Shown one piece after another: positions 1-8,311 of a stretch of 64,000 nt of DNA. The translations under genes and the position numbers were made by a program. The stretch covers positions 124,001 to 188,000 of the forward strand of contig NZ_JABFBC010000002.1 of the NCBI RefSeq assembly GCF_013093415.1, in the 5' to 3' direction. Origin of the DNA: Halovulum dunhuangense (GTDB taxonomy: Bacteria > Pseudomonadota > Alphaproteobacteria > Rhodobacterales > Rhodobacteraceae). Positions within the stretch are counted from its first letter, which is position 1. Each line of letters starts with the position of its first letter. Under the pieces are notes generated by a model, which saw only the letters and a list, made by a program, of their open reading frames with translations, was not told the DNA's origin and did no database searches.

Positions 1-89
1 TCCCCTCCGGTTTTCGCGCCTCCGGATTTTCCCCGCCCGGGCCACCACGGACTTTGCGCCCGCCCGCGAATGCGATTATGGCTGGCGCG

Positions 90-731
90 ATGACCCTGGA
101 CGCACGAGACCTTGAGTGCCGGCGCGGCGCGTCGAGCCTGTTCGAGCCGGTGAGCTTCACGCTCGCGCCCGGCCACGCCCTCCTGCTCCAGGGGCCGAAC
201 GGCGCGGGCAAGACCACGCTGCTGCGCGCCATGGCGGGGCTCGGCCAGCTTTTCGCGGGCAGCATAACACTGAACGGCACGCCCCTCCACCAGGTCGAGG
301 GCGCACTCGCCTATACCGGCCATCTGGATGCCATCAAGCCCGCGCTCAGCGTGGCCGAAAACATCGGCTTCTGGGCGGCGCTCTCGGGCATCGGCGAAAT
401 CGCGCCCGCGCTGGCGGCCTTCGGGCTGACCGGCCTGGCCGAGCGTCCGGCGGGGCGACTGTCGGCCGGCCAGAAGCGGCGGCTGGGGCTTGCGCGGCTG
501 GCGGTCAGCGCGGCCCCCGTGTGGTTGCTGGACGAGCCCACCGTCTCTCTCGATGCCGAGAACACCGCGGCCCTGGGCGCGCTGGTCACGCGGCATCTCG
601 ATGCGGGCGGCATCGCCATCATCGCCACCCACCTGCCGGTCCCCGTGAAGGCGGATGTCCTGCGCCTTGTCCCGCGCGCAGCCGGCGCGCAGCCGCAGGC
701 AGACCCGTTCCTCGACGGGGCCTTCGCCTGA
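90..731 (+). CDS. ccmA: CcmA, haem exporter ATP-binding subunit
   Basis: ATPase of the CcmABCD complex, which releases haem-loaded CcmE for System I cytochrome c maturation; it acts on the cytoplasmic face of the inner membrane. The 213-residue product has Walker A GPNGAGKTT (35-43), the ABC signature LSAGQKRR (124-131) and Walker B VWLLDEP (144-150), and is the usual size. ATG 90 was chosen because the family normally opens directly with the first beta strand (MTLDARDL); ATG 78 and TTG 54 are in-frame alternatives. The stop overlaps the ccmB start (TGATG), so the genes are translationally coupled. Family assignment is firm; the start is less so. Confidence 0.93.
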   Translation: MTLDARDLECRRGASSLFEPVSFTLAPGHALLLQGPNGAGKTTLLRAMAGLGQLFAGSITLNGTPLHQVEGALAYTGHLDAIKPALSVAENIGFWAALSGIGEIAPALAAFGLTGLAERPAGRLSAGQKRRLGLARLAVSAAPVWLLDEPTVSLDAENTAALGALVTRHLDAGGIAIIATHLPVPVKADVLRLVPRAAGAQPQADPFLDGAFA

Positions 732-1387
732 TGCGGGCGTTGCTGTCCCGCGAGCTGGCGCTTGCGCTCCGCTCGGGCGGCGGGGCCGCGCAGGGGCTCG
801 TGTTCTTCCTGATCGTCGTCCTGCTCGTGCCCTTCGGCATGGGCCCGGAACCGGACGCCCTTGCCCGCGTGGCCCCCGGCACGCTGTGGATCGCGGCGCT
901 TCTGTCCTGCCTCGTCACCCTCGACCGGCTGTTCCAGACCGACTGGGAGGATGGCAGCCTCGACGCGCTGGCGCTCTCGCCCGTGCCGCTGGAAGCCGTG
1001 GTCGCGATCAAGGCGCTGGCGCACTGGCTGACCACGGGCCTTCCGCTGCTGGTCATCGCCCCCTTGCTGGCGCTCACGCTGCAACTGCCCGGGCAGGCCT
1101 ATCCGTGGCTGGTGGCCTCGCTCGCCGCGGGCACGCCCGCGCTCAGCTTCATCGGCGCGATCGGAGCGGCGCTCACGCTGGGACTGCGCCGCGGCGGGCT
1201 GCTGATCGGGGTGCTGACCCTGCCCCTCTACATCCCCACGCTGATCTTCGGCGCGCGCTGCGCGATCGCCGCGGCCGACGGGCAGGACCCGGTCCCCGCA
1301 CTGGCGCTGACGGCGGCGCTGACCCTCGCGATCCTTGCGCTCACCCCCTTCGCGGTGGCGCAGATCCTGCGCATCCAGATCCGCTGA
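731..1387 (+). CDS. ccmB: CcmB, haem exporter membrane subunit
   Basis: Membrane subunit of the CcmABCD haem-handling complex and partner of CcmA. The 218-residue protein opens MRALLSRELALALRSGGG and carries about six hydrophobic segments, typical of CcmB in size and pattern. ATG 731 overlaps the ccmA stop by one base. A 56-base gap separates it from ccmC in the same direction, so the operon order ccmA-B-C-D-G is preserved. Identified from position, start sequence and membrane pattern. Confidence 0.92.
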   Translation: MRALLSRELALALRSGGGAAQGLVFFLIVVLLVPFGMGPEPDALARVAPGTLWIAALLSCLVTLDRLFQTDWEDGSLDALALSPVPLEAVVAIKALAHWLTTGLPLLVIAPLLALTLQLPGQAYPWLVASLAAGTPALSFIGAIGAALTLGLRRGGLLIGVLTLPLYIPTLIFGARCAIAAADGQDPVPALALTAALTLAILALTPFAVAQILRIQIR

Positions 1388-1443
1388 GCCTTGCGACGCA
1401 GCGGCCCATTGCACAGCCGCGCGAAGCCGACTACCTGATCCCC

Positions 1444-2172
1444 ATGTCGCTCTGGAGATACGCCAATCCCGTGGAATTCATGCGCCTGTCGGGGCGCGTG
1501 CTGCCCGTGCTGACGGCGTTCACCGTTGCCTGCCTGGGCGCGGGGCTGGTGTGGGGCTTCTTCTTCACGCCCGACGACTACCAGCAGGGCTCGACGGTCA
1601 AGATCATCTATCTCCACGTCCCCGCCGCGCTCATGGCGATCAACGCCTGGATCATGATGCTGGTGGCCTCGCTCATCTGGTTCATCCGCCGCCACCACGT
1701 CTCGGCGCTGGCCGCCCGCGCCGCGGCCCCCGTGGGCGCGGTGCTGACGCTGGTCGCGCTGATCACCGGCGCGATCTGGGGCCAGCCGATGTGGGGCACC
1801 TGGTGGGTCTGGGATCCGCGCCTGACCTCGTTCCTCATCCTCTTCATCTTCTATCTCGGCTACATGGCCCTGTGGGAGGCGGTGGAGGATCCCGAGAAAG
1901 CCGCCGACCTTACCGCCGCGCTCTGCCTGGTGGGCTCGGTCTTCGCGCTCCTGTCGCGCTACGCCGTCCTGTTCTGGAGCCAGGGGCTCCACCAGGGCGC
2001 GTCGCTCTCGCTCGACAAGGAAGAGAACGTGGCCGACGTCTTCTACCTGCCGCTCCTGCTGTGCATCGCGGGCTTCGTGCTGCTGTTCGTGAGCCTCGTG
2101 CTGCTGCGCACCCGGACAGAGATCCGCGCCCGCCGCCTGCGCGCCCTCGAAACCCGCGGGGGGGCCGCCTGA
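1444..2172 (+). CDS. ccmC: CcmC, haem-presenting membrane protein
   Basis: Inner-membrane protein that presents haem to the chaperone CcmE during cytochrome c maturation. The 242-residue product has six hydrophobic segments and the tryptophan-rich WWD motif WGTWWVWDPRLT (about 117-128), the family signature for periplasmic haem binding. Candidate axial histidines lie in LHVPAA (about residue 58) and in the LHQGAS loop. The stop overlaps the ccmD ATG by one base. In-frame sequence upstream reads through ccmB in another frame and is not coding. Confidence 0.95.
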   Translation: MSLWRYANPVEFMRLSGRVLPVLTAFTVACLGAGLVWGFFFTPDDYQQGSTVKIIYLHVPAALMAINAWIMMLVASLIWFIRRHHVSALAARAAAPVGAVLTLVALITGAIWGQPMWGTWWVWDPRLTSFLILFIFYLGYMALWEAVEDPEKAADLTAALCLVGSVFALLSRYAVLFWSQGLHQGASLSLDKEENVADVFYLPLLLCIAGFVLLFVSLVLLRTRTEIRARRLRALETRGGAA

Positions 2173-2330
2173 TGCCCGAACTCGGCCCCTATGCCGGCGC
2201 CGTGCTCAGCGCCTATGCCGTCTCGATCCTGCTGATCGGCGCGCTGGTGGCGCTCAGCCTGCGCCGGGCCGCGAAGATGCGCGCAGCCCTCCGCCGCGCC
2301 GAGAAGAAAGAGGGGGCGACCCATGTCTGA
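2172..2330 (+). CDS. ccmD: CcmD, small haem exporter subunit
   Basis: A 52-residue single-pass protein, MPELGPYAGAVLSAYAVSIL at its start, followed by a hydrophobic helix and a basic C-terminal tail (RRAAKMRAALRRAEKK). This is the usual form of CcmD, which helps release holo-CcmE from CcmABC. It starts on the last base of the ccmC stop and overlaps the ccmG start by eight bases, so it is embedded in the operon. Assigned mostly by position and topology, since CcmD sequences are poorly conserved. Confidence 0.88.
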   Translation: MPELGPYAGAVLSAYAVSILLIGALVALSLRRAAKMRAALRRAEKKEGATHV

Positions 2331-2898
2331 CAAGCAGCCCACCCCGGAAAAGCGCGGCTTCAACTGGCTGCTGCTGATCCCGCCCCTGGTCTTCGCAGGG
2401 CTTGCCGGCGCCTTCTACCTCGGCCTCCAGCGCGAGGCGCCGGACGAGTTGCCCTCGGCGCTTGCGGGCCGCACCGCCCCCGCGATCGAGTTGCCCGCGC
2501 TCGATCCCGCCTACCCGGCCCCCGCGGCCGACGCGCTGACGCAGCCGGGCCTAAAGCTGGTGAACTTCTGGGCCAGCTGGTGCGCGCCCTGCCGGATCGA
2601 ACACCCCGTCCTGATGCAACTGGCCGACGCCGGCATCCCCATCATCGGCGTCAACTACAAGGACCAGCGCGGCAACGCCGTTGGCTTCATCGAGGAACTG
2701 GGCAACCCCTACACCGCCATCGGTTTCGACGAACGGGGCCGCCGCGGCATCGACTGGGGGCTCTACGGCGTGCCAGAGACATTCATCATCGACGAAAACG
2801 GCACCGTGCTCCTGCGCTTCCCCGGGCCGGTCACGCCCGAGGTCTACAGAACCCGCTTCCAGCCCATCCTCGGCATCCCGCTCGTCCCCGAGGGCTGA
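2323..2898 (+). CDS. ccmG: CcmG/DsbE, thiol:disulfide oxidoreductase
   Basis: Membrane-anchored periplasmic thioredoxin-like protein that reduces apocytochrome c cysteines before haem ligation. The 191-residue protein has an N-terminal anchor (about 14-34), the active site WCAPC at 86-90 (context NFWASWCAPCRIEHP), and the family features GVNYKD and GVPETFIID. The second of these carries the cis-proline before the E-T-F-I-I-D strand. It ends the operon; a 3'-end repeat and the convergent yciB gene follow. ccmE, ccmF and ccmH are not in the window. Confidence 0.95.
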   Translation: MSDKQPTPEKRGFNWLLLIPPLVFAGLAGAFYLGLQREAPDELPSALAGRTAPAIELPALDPAYPAPAADALTQPGLKLVNFWASWCAPCRIEHPVLMQLADAGIPIIGVNYKDQRGNAVGFIEELGNPYTAIGFDERGRRGIDWGLYGVPETFIIDENGTVLLRFPGPVTPEVYRTRFQPILGIPLVPEG

Positions 2899-2913
2899 GC
2901 GGACCGCCCCCAG

Positions 2914-2946
2914 CTTCCACTTTCTCCAAATATCCCCGCCGGAGGC
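2914..2946 (-). repeat. 33-bp 3'-end repeat, copy 1
   Basis: First of three copies of an intergenic repeat (others at 5570-5602 and 18353-18385). On the minus strand it begins GCCTCCGGCGGGGATATTTG. It lies 15 bases past the stop of the minus-strand gene yciB. I recall similar sequences being common near gene ends in Rhodobacterales. This copy differs from the other two by one base (CTCC for CTTC). Confidence 0.8.
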
Positions 2947-2961
2947 GCCCGCGCAGCGGGC

Positions 2962-3564
2962 TCACTTCTCGTCCGATATCGCGTGCCGCTGCAGCACCGG
3001 CATCTGCGTGGCAAGAAAGCCGAGCGTCAGGACGAATTGCCCCACCGTGTCGAGCCAGACCCAGGCCGTCTCGCCCAGCACCCGCCAGACGAACTCGTTG
3101 AAGATCGCCATCGCCACGAAGAACACGATCCAGTTGCGGGTGAAGATGCGCCAGCCCTCGTCGCGCATCGGCAGCACCGTCCCCATCAGGAACTGAAGAT
3201 ACGACCGCTTCAGCCCGTAAAGCCCCAGCGCAAGGACGGCGGCGAAGAAGCCATAGACCACCGTGGGCCGCATCATCGCGAAGGTGGCGTCGTTCATCCA
3301 CACGGTGATCCCGCCGAAGACCATCACCATCAGGACGGTGAACACCGCCATCCGGCTCGCGGTCCCGGTCAGCGCCCAGCTGATCCCCAGCCCCAGCACC
3401 GACAGCGGCACGAACACCGCCATCGCCACAACCACGCCGCCGTATTCCTCGCCGCCAAGCGTGACGGGGCGGTCCTTGAACCAGAAATAGGCCGCCAGGT
3501 AGACCAGCACCGGCCCCAGTTCCAGCACCATCCTCAGCGTCGGGTTCAGCTCGCGTTTCGCCAT
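2962..3564 (-). CDS. yciB: YciB/septation protein A family membrane protein
   Basis: A 200-residue inner-membrane protein of the YciB (septation protein A, formerly IspZ) family, linked to cell-envelope synthesis and septation in enterobacteria; its biochemical role is unsettled. Recognised from the opening NPTLRMVLELGPVLVYLAAY, five or so hydrophobic segments, and the C-terminal block W-x-F-T-R-N-W then NEFVWR. It is the third gene of a minus-strand run ftsY, DMT transporter, yciB, with a 21-base spacer to the transporter gene. That order suits an ftsY operon in this order of bacteria. Confidence 0.88.
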   Translation of the reverse strand: MAKRELNPTLRMVLELGPVLVYLAAYFWFKDRPVTLGGEEYGGVVVAMAVFVPLSVLGLGISWALTGTASRMAVFTVLMVMVFGGITVWMNDATFAMMRPTVVYGFFAAVLALGLYGLKRSYLQFLMGTVLPMRDEGWRIFTRNWIVFFVAMAIFNEFVWRVLGETAWVWLDTVGQFVLTLGFLATQMPVLQRHAISDEK

Positions 3565-3585
3565 CTCGTCCCCTTGCGCGGCGCT

Positions 3586-4488
3586 TCAGCCGCCGAATTC
3601 CACGATCACCGCGCCCAGCGCGATCAGCGCCATCAGCCCCATGCGCACCGGCCCGACCGTCTCCTTCAGGAACAGCCAGCCGATCAGCGCGGCAAAGATG
3701 GTCGACGTCTCGCGCAGGATCGCCGCCTCTCCCACCTTGTCCAGCCGCAGCGCCAGCATCACGCCCCCGAAGCTCACATAGGCGATCACCGCGGCGAGGA
3801 AACCCCGCATCAAGAGCGGCACCGGCGAGGGGCGATCCGTCATCCGCTGCCAGCGCCGCCAGGCGATGAAGGGAAAGGCCAGCCCATCCACCACGAAGAA
3901 CCACACAAGGAACATGAACGGGTTTTCCACCGACCGGATTCCCCAGGCGTCATAGACGGTATAGACCGCCACGATCACGCCCGTCAGCGCCGCCAGCAGA
4001 AGCGCGCCCCACAGCACGTCGCGGTCCACGCTGGTCCGACTCAGGTTGAAGATGGCCAGCCCGAAGATCCCGCTCGACAACACCAGCACTCCTGCCCATT
4101 GCGACAGGGTAAATGCCTCGCCGAAGACCGCCCAGGCGCCCAGCACCGTGACCAGCGGCCCGGTGCCCCGCACCACCGGGTAGACCACCGTGTAGGCCGC
4201 CCGCTCATAGGCCATCGCCAGGATGTATTTATAGGCGAAATGGATGACGAAGACGCCGACCAGGAACAGCGCCATGCGCAGATCCGGCAGCGGAAAGAAG
4301 ATCAGCGCCACGGGCAGCGCGAAGGTCGAGTAGAAGACGTCAATCGCGCCCCGCGTCAGCCAGGGGTCGAAGCGCCATTTCTGAAGCGCGCCGAACACCG
4401 CATGGGCCATGGCCGAGATCAGCGCCAGAACCATGGCCAGCCGCGCCCCCTCCGGCGTGCCGGAAAGGGCGACGATCATTTCCCCCAT
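3586..4488 (-). CDS. EamA/DMT-family transporter
   Basis: A 300-residue drug/metabolite-transporter superfamily protein with about ten hydrophobic helices arranged as two repeats. Conserved features include the YPVVRGTGPLV segment after helix 4 and GWLFLKETVGPVRMG at the end of the second repeat, typical of EamA proteins. The substrate cannot be read from the sequence. It lies 16 bases after ftsY and 21 before yciB on the same strand, so it is probably co-transcribed with both. Confidence 0.85.
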   Translation of the reverse strand: MGEMIVALSGTPEGARLAMVLALISAMAHAVFGALQKWRFDPWLTRGAIDVFYSTFALPVALIFFPLPDLRMALFLVGVFVIHFAYKYILAMAYERAAYTVVYPVVRGTGPLVTVLGAWAVFGEAFTLSQWAGVLVLSSGIFGLAIFNLSRTSVDRDVLWGALLLAALTGVIVAVYTVYDAWGIRSVENPFMFLVWFFVVDGLAFPFIAWRRWQRMTDRPSPVPLLMRGFLAAVIAYVSFGGVMLALRLDKVGEAAILRETSTIFAALIGWLFLKETVGPVRMGLMALIALGAVIVEFGG

Positions 4489-4504
4489 GCGGCGGCCCCC
4501 CGGC

Positions 4505-5497
4505 TCAGCGCGAAAGCCCGGTCAGCGCGGCGGCGAAATCCTCCGGATCGAAGGGGGCAAGATCGTCGATCTGCTCGCCCACCCCGATGGCGTGGATCGG
4601 CAGCCCGAAACGGTCGGCCAGCGCCACCAGCACGCCGCCCTTCGCGGTCCCGTCAAGCTTGGTCATCACCAGCCCCGTCACGTCGGCCACCTCGCGGAAG
4701 ATGCGCACCTGCTCGAGCGCGTTCTGCCCGGTGGTCGCATCCAGCACCAGAAGCGTGTTGTGCGGCGCCTCCGGATCGCGCTTGCGGATCACGCGCACGA
4801 TCTTGGCCAGCTCCTCCATCAGGTCCTTGCGGTTCTGCAGCCGCCCGGCGGTGTCGATCAGCAGCAGGTCCGCCCCCTCGGCCTCGGCCCGCGCCATCGC
4901 GTCATAGGCCAGACTCGCCGGATCCGAGCCCTGCGCCGCCGTCATCACCGGCACGCCGGCGCGGCTGCCCCAGATCTGCAACTGCTCGACCGCCGCCGCG
5001 CGGAAAGTGTCGCCGGCCGCGATCACCACCGATTTTCCCGCCGCGCGAAACTGGCTCGCAAGCTTGCCGATGGTGGTGGTCTTGCCCGAGCCGTTCACGC
5101 CCACGACCAGCACCACCTGCGGCTTTTTCGGATAGATCGGCAGGGGCCGCGCCACCGGCTCCAGGATCGCCGCGATCTCGGCGGCCAGAAGCCGCTTGAT
5201 CTCGTCCACGCCCAGCCGCCGCCCGAACCGGCCCTCGGCCATGTTCGAAGCCACCTTCAGCGCCGTCTCCACCCCCATGTCGGACTGGATCAGCACCTCT
5301 TCCAGGCTTTCGAGCATGGCGTCGTCCAGCAGCCGCTGCGGCTCTGCGGTCTTGCCCGCCAGCCGCCCCAGAAGCCCGGGCTTCTCCGCCTCCGCCCCTG
5401 CCGCCGCTGGGGCCTCCTCGACGACCGCCTCCAGCCCCTCCCCGAGCTTCGAGGAGGATTTGAACAGCCGTTCCCTGAGCTTGCCGAAGAATGCCAT
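4505..5497 (-). CDS. ftsY: FtsY, signal recognition particle receptor
   Basis: SRP receptor GTPase that docks ribosome-SRP complexes at the inner membrane. In the 330-residue protein the NG domain carries G1 GVNGSGKTT (133-141), the DTFRAAA insertion-box motif, G3 DTAGR, G4 TKLDGTAKGG and the closing GVGEQIDDLAPFDPE block. The acidic A domain before it is short (about 60 residues), as is common in alphaproteobacteria. The start MAFFGKLRERLFKSS gives an amphipathic basic helix fit for membrane contact. It is first in the ftsY-DMT-yciB run. Confidence 0.96.
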   Translation of the reverse strand: MAFFGKLRERLFKSSSKLGEGLEAVVEEAPAAAGAEAEKPGLLGRLAGKTAEPQRLLDDAMLESLEEVLIQSDMGVETALKVASNMAEGRFGRRLGVDEIKRLLAAEIAAILEPVARPLPIYPKKPQVVLVVGVNGSGKTTTIGKLASQFRAAGKSVVIAAGDTFRAAAVEQLQIWGSRAGVPVMTAAQGSDPASLAYDAMARAEAEGADLLLIDTAGRLQNRKDLMEELAKIVRVIRKRDPEAPHNTLLVLDATTGQNALEQVRIFREVADVTGLVMTKLDGTAKGGVLVALADRFGLPIHAIGVGEQIDDLAPFDPEDFAAALTGLSR

Positions 5498-5569
5498 GTT
5501 GGGCCGCCCTTTCGTCGCACCCCTCTCCCCTAGCGCGCCGCGGGCCGGGATGGAAGGGCCACGGCCCGC

Positions 5570-5602
5570 CTTCCACTTTCTTCAAATATCCCCGCCGGAG
5601 GC
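5570..5602 (-). repeat. 33-bp 3'-end repeat, copy 2
   Basis: Second copy of the repeat, 19 bases past the stop of the minus-strand formate dehydrogenase gene and before ftsY. Together with flanking bases it is identical to copy 3 over about 44 bp. On the minus strand the flank plus repeat can form a GCCGGA/TCCGGC hairpin (loop TGCC) followed by an AT-rich stretch, which would suit a transcript 3' end. Confidence 0.8.
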
Positions 5603-5621
5603 ATCCGGCAGCGCCCCCCGC

Positions 5622-7310
5622 TCAGACCTCGCCGGGGAAGTGCCGCAACACCGAACGGATCGGGTTCGGCGCCGCCTGTCCCAGCCCGCAGATCGACGCG
5701 ACCTCCATCACCGTGCACAGCTCCTCCAGCAGGCCCGCGTCCCAGCGCCCGGCCTGCATCAGCTGCACCGCCTTGGTGCAGCCCAGCCGGCAGGGGGTGC
5801 ACTGCCCGCAGCTCTCCTCCTCGAAGAAGCGCAGCATGTTCAGCGCCGCGGCCCGCACATCGTCGCGGTCGGACAGCACCACCACGGCGGCCGACCCTAT
5901 GAAGCTGCCCAGCGGCTGGAGCGTGTCGAAATCTAGCGGCACATCGTCGAGGGTCGCGGGCAACAGCCCCGAGGATGGCCCGCCGGGCTGGTAGGCGGCC
6001 AGGACATGCCCCTCGGCCATGCCGCCTGCCGCCTCGATCACGTCGCGGATGGTCGAACCGGCGGGCAGCGTGTAGACGCCCGGCCGCGCCACCCGCCCCG
6101 AGACCGAATAGCTGCGCAGCCCGCTGCGTCCGTTCTTCTCGACCGAGGACAGGATCCCGGGCCCCTCGCGGCAGATCCGCGCGACCCAGTGCAGCGTCTC
6201 GACATTGTGCACCAGCGTCGGCCGCCCGAAGATGCCCGCCTGCGCGACGTAAGGCGGCCTGTGGCGCGGCAGGCCGCGCTTGCCCTCGATCGATTCGATC
6301 ATCGCGGATTCCTCGCCGCAGATATAGGCGCCCGCGCCGCGCCGCAGATCGATGAAACCCGGCTCCACGATGCCCGCGGCCTCAAGCGCGGCGATCTCGC
6401 GGCGCAGGATCTCCAGCACGCCCTGGTACTCGTCGCGCATGTAGAAATAGCACCGCGCCGCATCCACCGCCCAGGCGGCGATCAGCATGCCCTCAAGCAC
6501 CAGGTGCGGCCGGGCTTCCAGGCAGAGCCGGTCCTTGAAGGTGCCGGGCTCGCCCTCGTCGCCGTTCACCGCCAGGTAGCGCGGCCCTTCGGCCTTTCGC
6601 ACGAAGCCCCATTTCCGCCCCGCGGGAAAGCCCGCGCCGCCCAGCCCCCGCAGCCCCGAGGACAGCACCTCCGCCTCGACCGCCACGGGGTCGCCATCGG
6701 CGCGCAGGCCGAGAAGCGTCTCGTAGCCGCCCGCCGCGCGATAGGCGGCCAGGTCCTCGTAATCGGGCACCGCCGGGCCGGTATCGCCCGCCTCCAGCGC
6801 GGCCGCCACCTTTTCCACGCTCGCATGGCCGATCGCCCGGTGGCCCAGATGCAGCGCCGGCGCCTCGGCGCACATGCCGATGCAGGGCGCGCGCAGCACG
6901 CGCACATCGGCCGGATCCATCCCCTCCTCCAGCGCCTGCCGCAGCGCCGATGCCCCCGCCAGTTCGCAGGACAGGGACTCGCAGACCCGGATCGTCAGCC
7001 GGGGCGGCGGCGCCTCTCCTTCCTTCACCAGGTCGAAATGGGCGTAGAAGCTGGCGACCTCCCAGACCTCGGCCTGCGAGAGTTCCATCTCTTCGGCCAG
7101 CGCGCGCAGATGCGCCGCCGACAGGTGGCCATGGGCGTCCTGGATCAGGTGCAGATGCTCGATCAGCAGGTCGCGCCGCCGCGGCCGGTCGCCCAGCAGC
7201 TGGCGCAGCTCGGCCAGCGCGTCCTCGTCCAGCACGCGCCCCTTCGGATGCGGACGCCCCTTGCCGCGCCCCTGTTTCCAGACCCCCTTGCGTTCGTCCA
7301 GCGGTGCCAT
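5622..7310 (-). CDS. NAD-dependent formate dehydrogenase beta subunit (NuoE-NuoF fusion)
   Basis: Diaphorase module of a soluble NAD-linked formate dehydrogenase, passing electrons from the molybdenum subunit to NAD+. The 562-residue protein starts with a NuoE-like [2Fe-2S] domain (Cys 110, 115, 143, 147 in CESLSCELAG and APCIGMCAEA). A NuoF-like domain follows with GLGGAGFPAGRKWGF (FMN site), VNGDEGEPGTFKDR, ICGEESAMIESIEGKRG and the [4Fe-4S] cluster motif SCGQCTPCRLGC. ATG 7310 was chosen because upstream in-frame sequence is not protein-like. The catalytic alpha subunit normally follows directly, but here ftsY does; fdhA is not in the window. Confidence 0.88.
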   Translation of the reverse strand: MAPLDERKGVWKQGRGKGRPHPKGRVLDEDALAELRQLLGDRPRRRDLLIEHLHLIQDAHGHLSAAHLRALAEEMELSQAEVWEVASFYAHFDLVKEGEAPPPRLTIRVCESLSCELAGASALRQALEEGMDPADVRVLRAPCIGMCAEAPALHLGHRAIGHASVEKVAAALEAGDTGPAVPDYEDLAAYRAAGGYETLLGLRADGDPVAVEAEVLSSGLRGLGGAGFPAGRKWGFVRKAEGPRYLAVNGDEGEPGTFKDRLCLEARPHLVLEGMLIAAWAVDAARCYFYMRDEYQGVLEILRREIAALEAAGIVEPGFIDLRRGAGAYICGEESAMIESIEGKRGLPRHRPPYVAQAGIFGRPTLVHNVETLHWVARICREGPGILSSVEKNGRSGLRSYSVSGRVARPGVYTLPAGSTIRDVIEAAGGMAEGHVLAAYQPGGPSSGLLPATLDDVPLDFDTLQPLGSFIGSAAVVVLSDRDDVRAAALNMLRFFEEESCGQCTPCRLGCTKAVQLMQAGRWDAGLLEELCTVMEVASICGLGQAAPNPIRSVLRHFPGEV

Positions 7311-7450
7311 GCGTCTGCCCGTTCCCGATCCCGTTCTCCCGCAGGATACAGCCCCGTCCGCCTTGCGCCAGACCCGATCCGCCGGTTTTCGCCCGGCCCC
7401 CGCAACGCCCGGGCGCGGATCGGAAACCCGCGCCCGCGGCGCCGCGTCGC

Positions 7451-7481
7451 TTGACCCGCGCCCCGCGCCCGCCCCTATAGT
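7451..7481 (+). promoter_or_regulatory. Candidate promoter for the small secreted protein genes
   Basis: TTGACC (7451-7456) and TATAGT (7476-7481) are separated by 19 bases, slightly over the sigma70 optimum (18 if the -10 box is read one base earlier). A CAGGAG ribosome site lies at 7491-7496, six bases before ATG 7503, leaving a very short leader. Confidence 0.45.
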
Positions 7482-7502
7482 GGCCCCAGACAGGAGCCCC
7501 CG

Positions 7503-7913
7503 ATGCGCAGCGCAGCCCTTGCCCTTTTCCTTGCCCTCGCCGCGCCCCTTTCGGCGCAGGACGACCCCAGCCTTGCACCGATCCCGCCCGAGGAATGGCG
7601 CAGCATGGTCGAGGGGCGGACCGTCACCTACCTGATCGGCGAGGAAGTCTGGGCGCGCGAGACCTATGACCGCAGCGGCAACGGCGTCTCGATCCGGCTT
7701 GCCGACGGCACCTGCATGGACGGCGTGTGGGATTTCACCGACGGCGCCTATTGCTTCACCTGGTCGGGGGGCGAGTATTCCTGCTTCCTGCACCTGCGCG
7801 ACGGGGCCGAGATCCTGATCGTGCCGATCCTCGACGGGGCCACCGGGGCGGTGCAGACGGTGGGCGGCATCACCGACAGCGGCCCCGGCTGCGGCCCGGA
7901 CCTGATCGGCTAG
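7503..7913 (+). CDS. Small secreted protein, paralogue of next gene
   Basis: Unrecognised 136-residue protein with a clear signal peptide (MRSAALALFLALAAPLSAQ, cleavage likely after LSA). The mature part has the repeated theme G-R-T-V-T-Y, a D-G-T-C-M-D-G-V-W segment, and cysteines in YCFTWSGGEYSCF. The next gene shows the same layout: GRTLSFEQ, DGSCANGIW and ICFLYDTGGPAQCW. The two are therefore diverged tandem paralogues exported to the periplasm, probably with disulfides. A CAGGAG ribosome site precedes the ATG. Function unknown. Confidence 0.8.
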   Translation: MRSAALALFLALAAPLSAQDDPSLAPIPPEEWRSMVEGRTVTYLIGEEVWARETYDRSGNGVSIRLADGTCMDGVWDFTDGAYCFTWSGGEYSCFLHLRDGAEILIVPILDGATGAVQTVGGITDSGPGCGPDLIG

Positions 7914-7915
7914 GC

Positions 7916-8311
7916 ATGCGCGCGGCTTTTCTCGGCCTCTGCCTTGCTGTGAACCCCGCGCTGGCACAGGTCGTGGACCCGGGCGCCTTCGAGCGGCTGA
8001 GCACCGGGCGCACCCTGTCCTTCGAGCAGCAGGGCCTGCCCTTCGGGGCCGAGCAGTACCTGCCCGGCCGCCGCGTCATATGGCAATTCGCCGATGGAAG
8101 CTGCGCGAACGGCATCTGGTTTCCCGACGGGCCGCATATCTGCTTTCTCTACGACACCGGCGGCCCGGCCCAGTGCTGGCTGTTCGAGCGGCGGGCCGGA
8201 AACTACTTCGCCCGCAGCGCGGGCCTGCCCCCGGGCGATCCGTCCGAGCTGCGCCTGAGCGGCGAGACGGACGGTCCGCTTGCCTGCGCGGCACCGGGCC
8301 TCGGCGTCTGA
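7916..8311 (+). CDS. Small secreted protein, paralogue of previous gene
   Basis: Unrecognised 131-residue protein with signal peptide MRAAFLGLCLAVNPALAQ (cleavage likely after ALA). The mature part aligns by eye with the preceding gene product: an N-terminal E-R-L-S-T-G-R-T block, FADGSCANGIW against LADGTCMDGVW, and a paired-cysteine strand ICFLYDTGGPAQCW against YCFTWSGGEYSCF. It starts two bases after the previous stop, so the pair is one transcription unit. It converges on xseA with no intergenic base. Confidence 0.78.
   Translation: MRAAFLGLCLAVNPALAQVVDPGAFERLSTGRTLSFEQQGLPFGAEQYLPGRRVIWQFADGSCANGIWFPDGPHICFLYDTGGPAQCWLFERRAGNYFARSAGLPPGDPSELRLSGETDGPLACAAPGLGV

Noticed and set aside
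116-2172. Long alternative frames across the ccm operon (arginine-rich)
   Set aside because: Typical shadow frames of high-GC coding DNA; real genes with motifs occupy the other frame.
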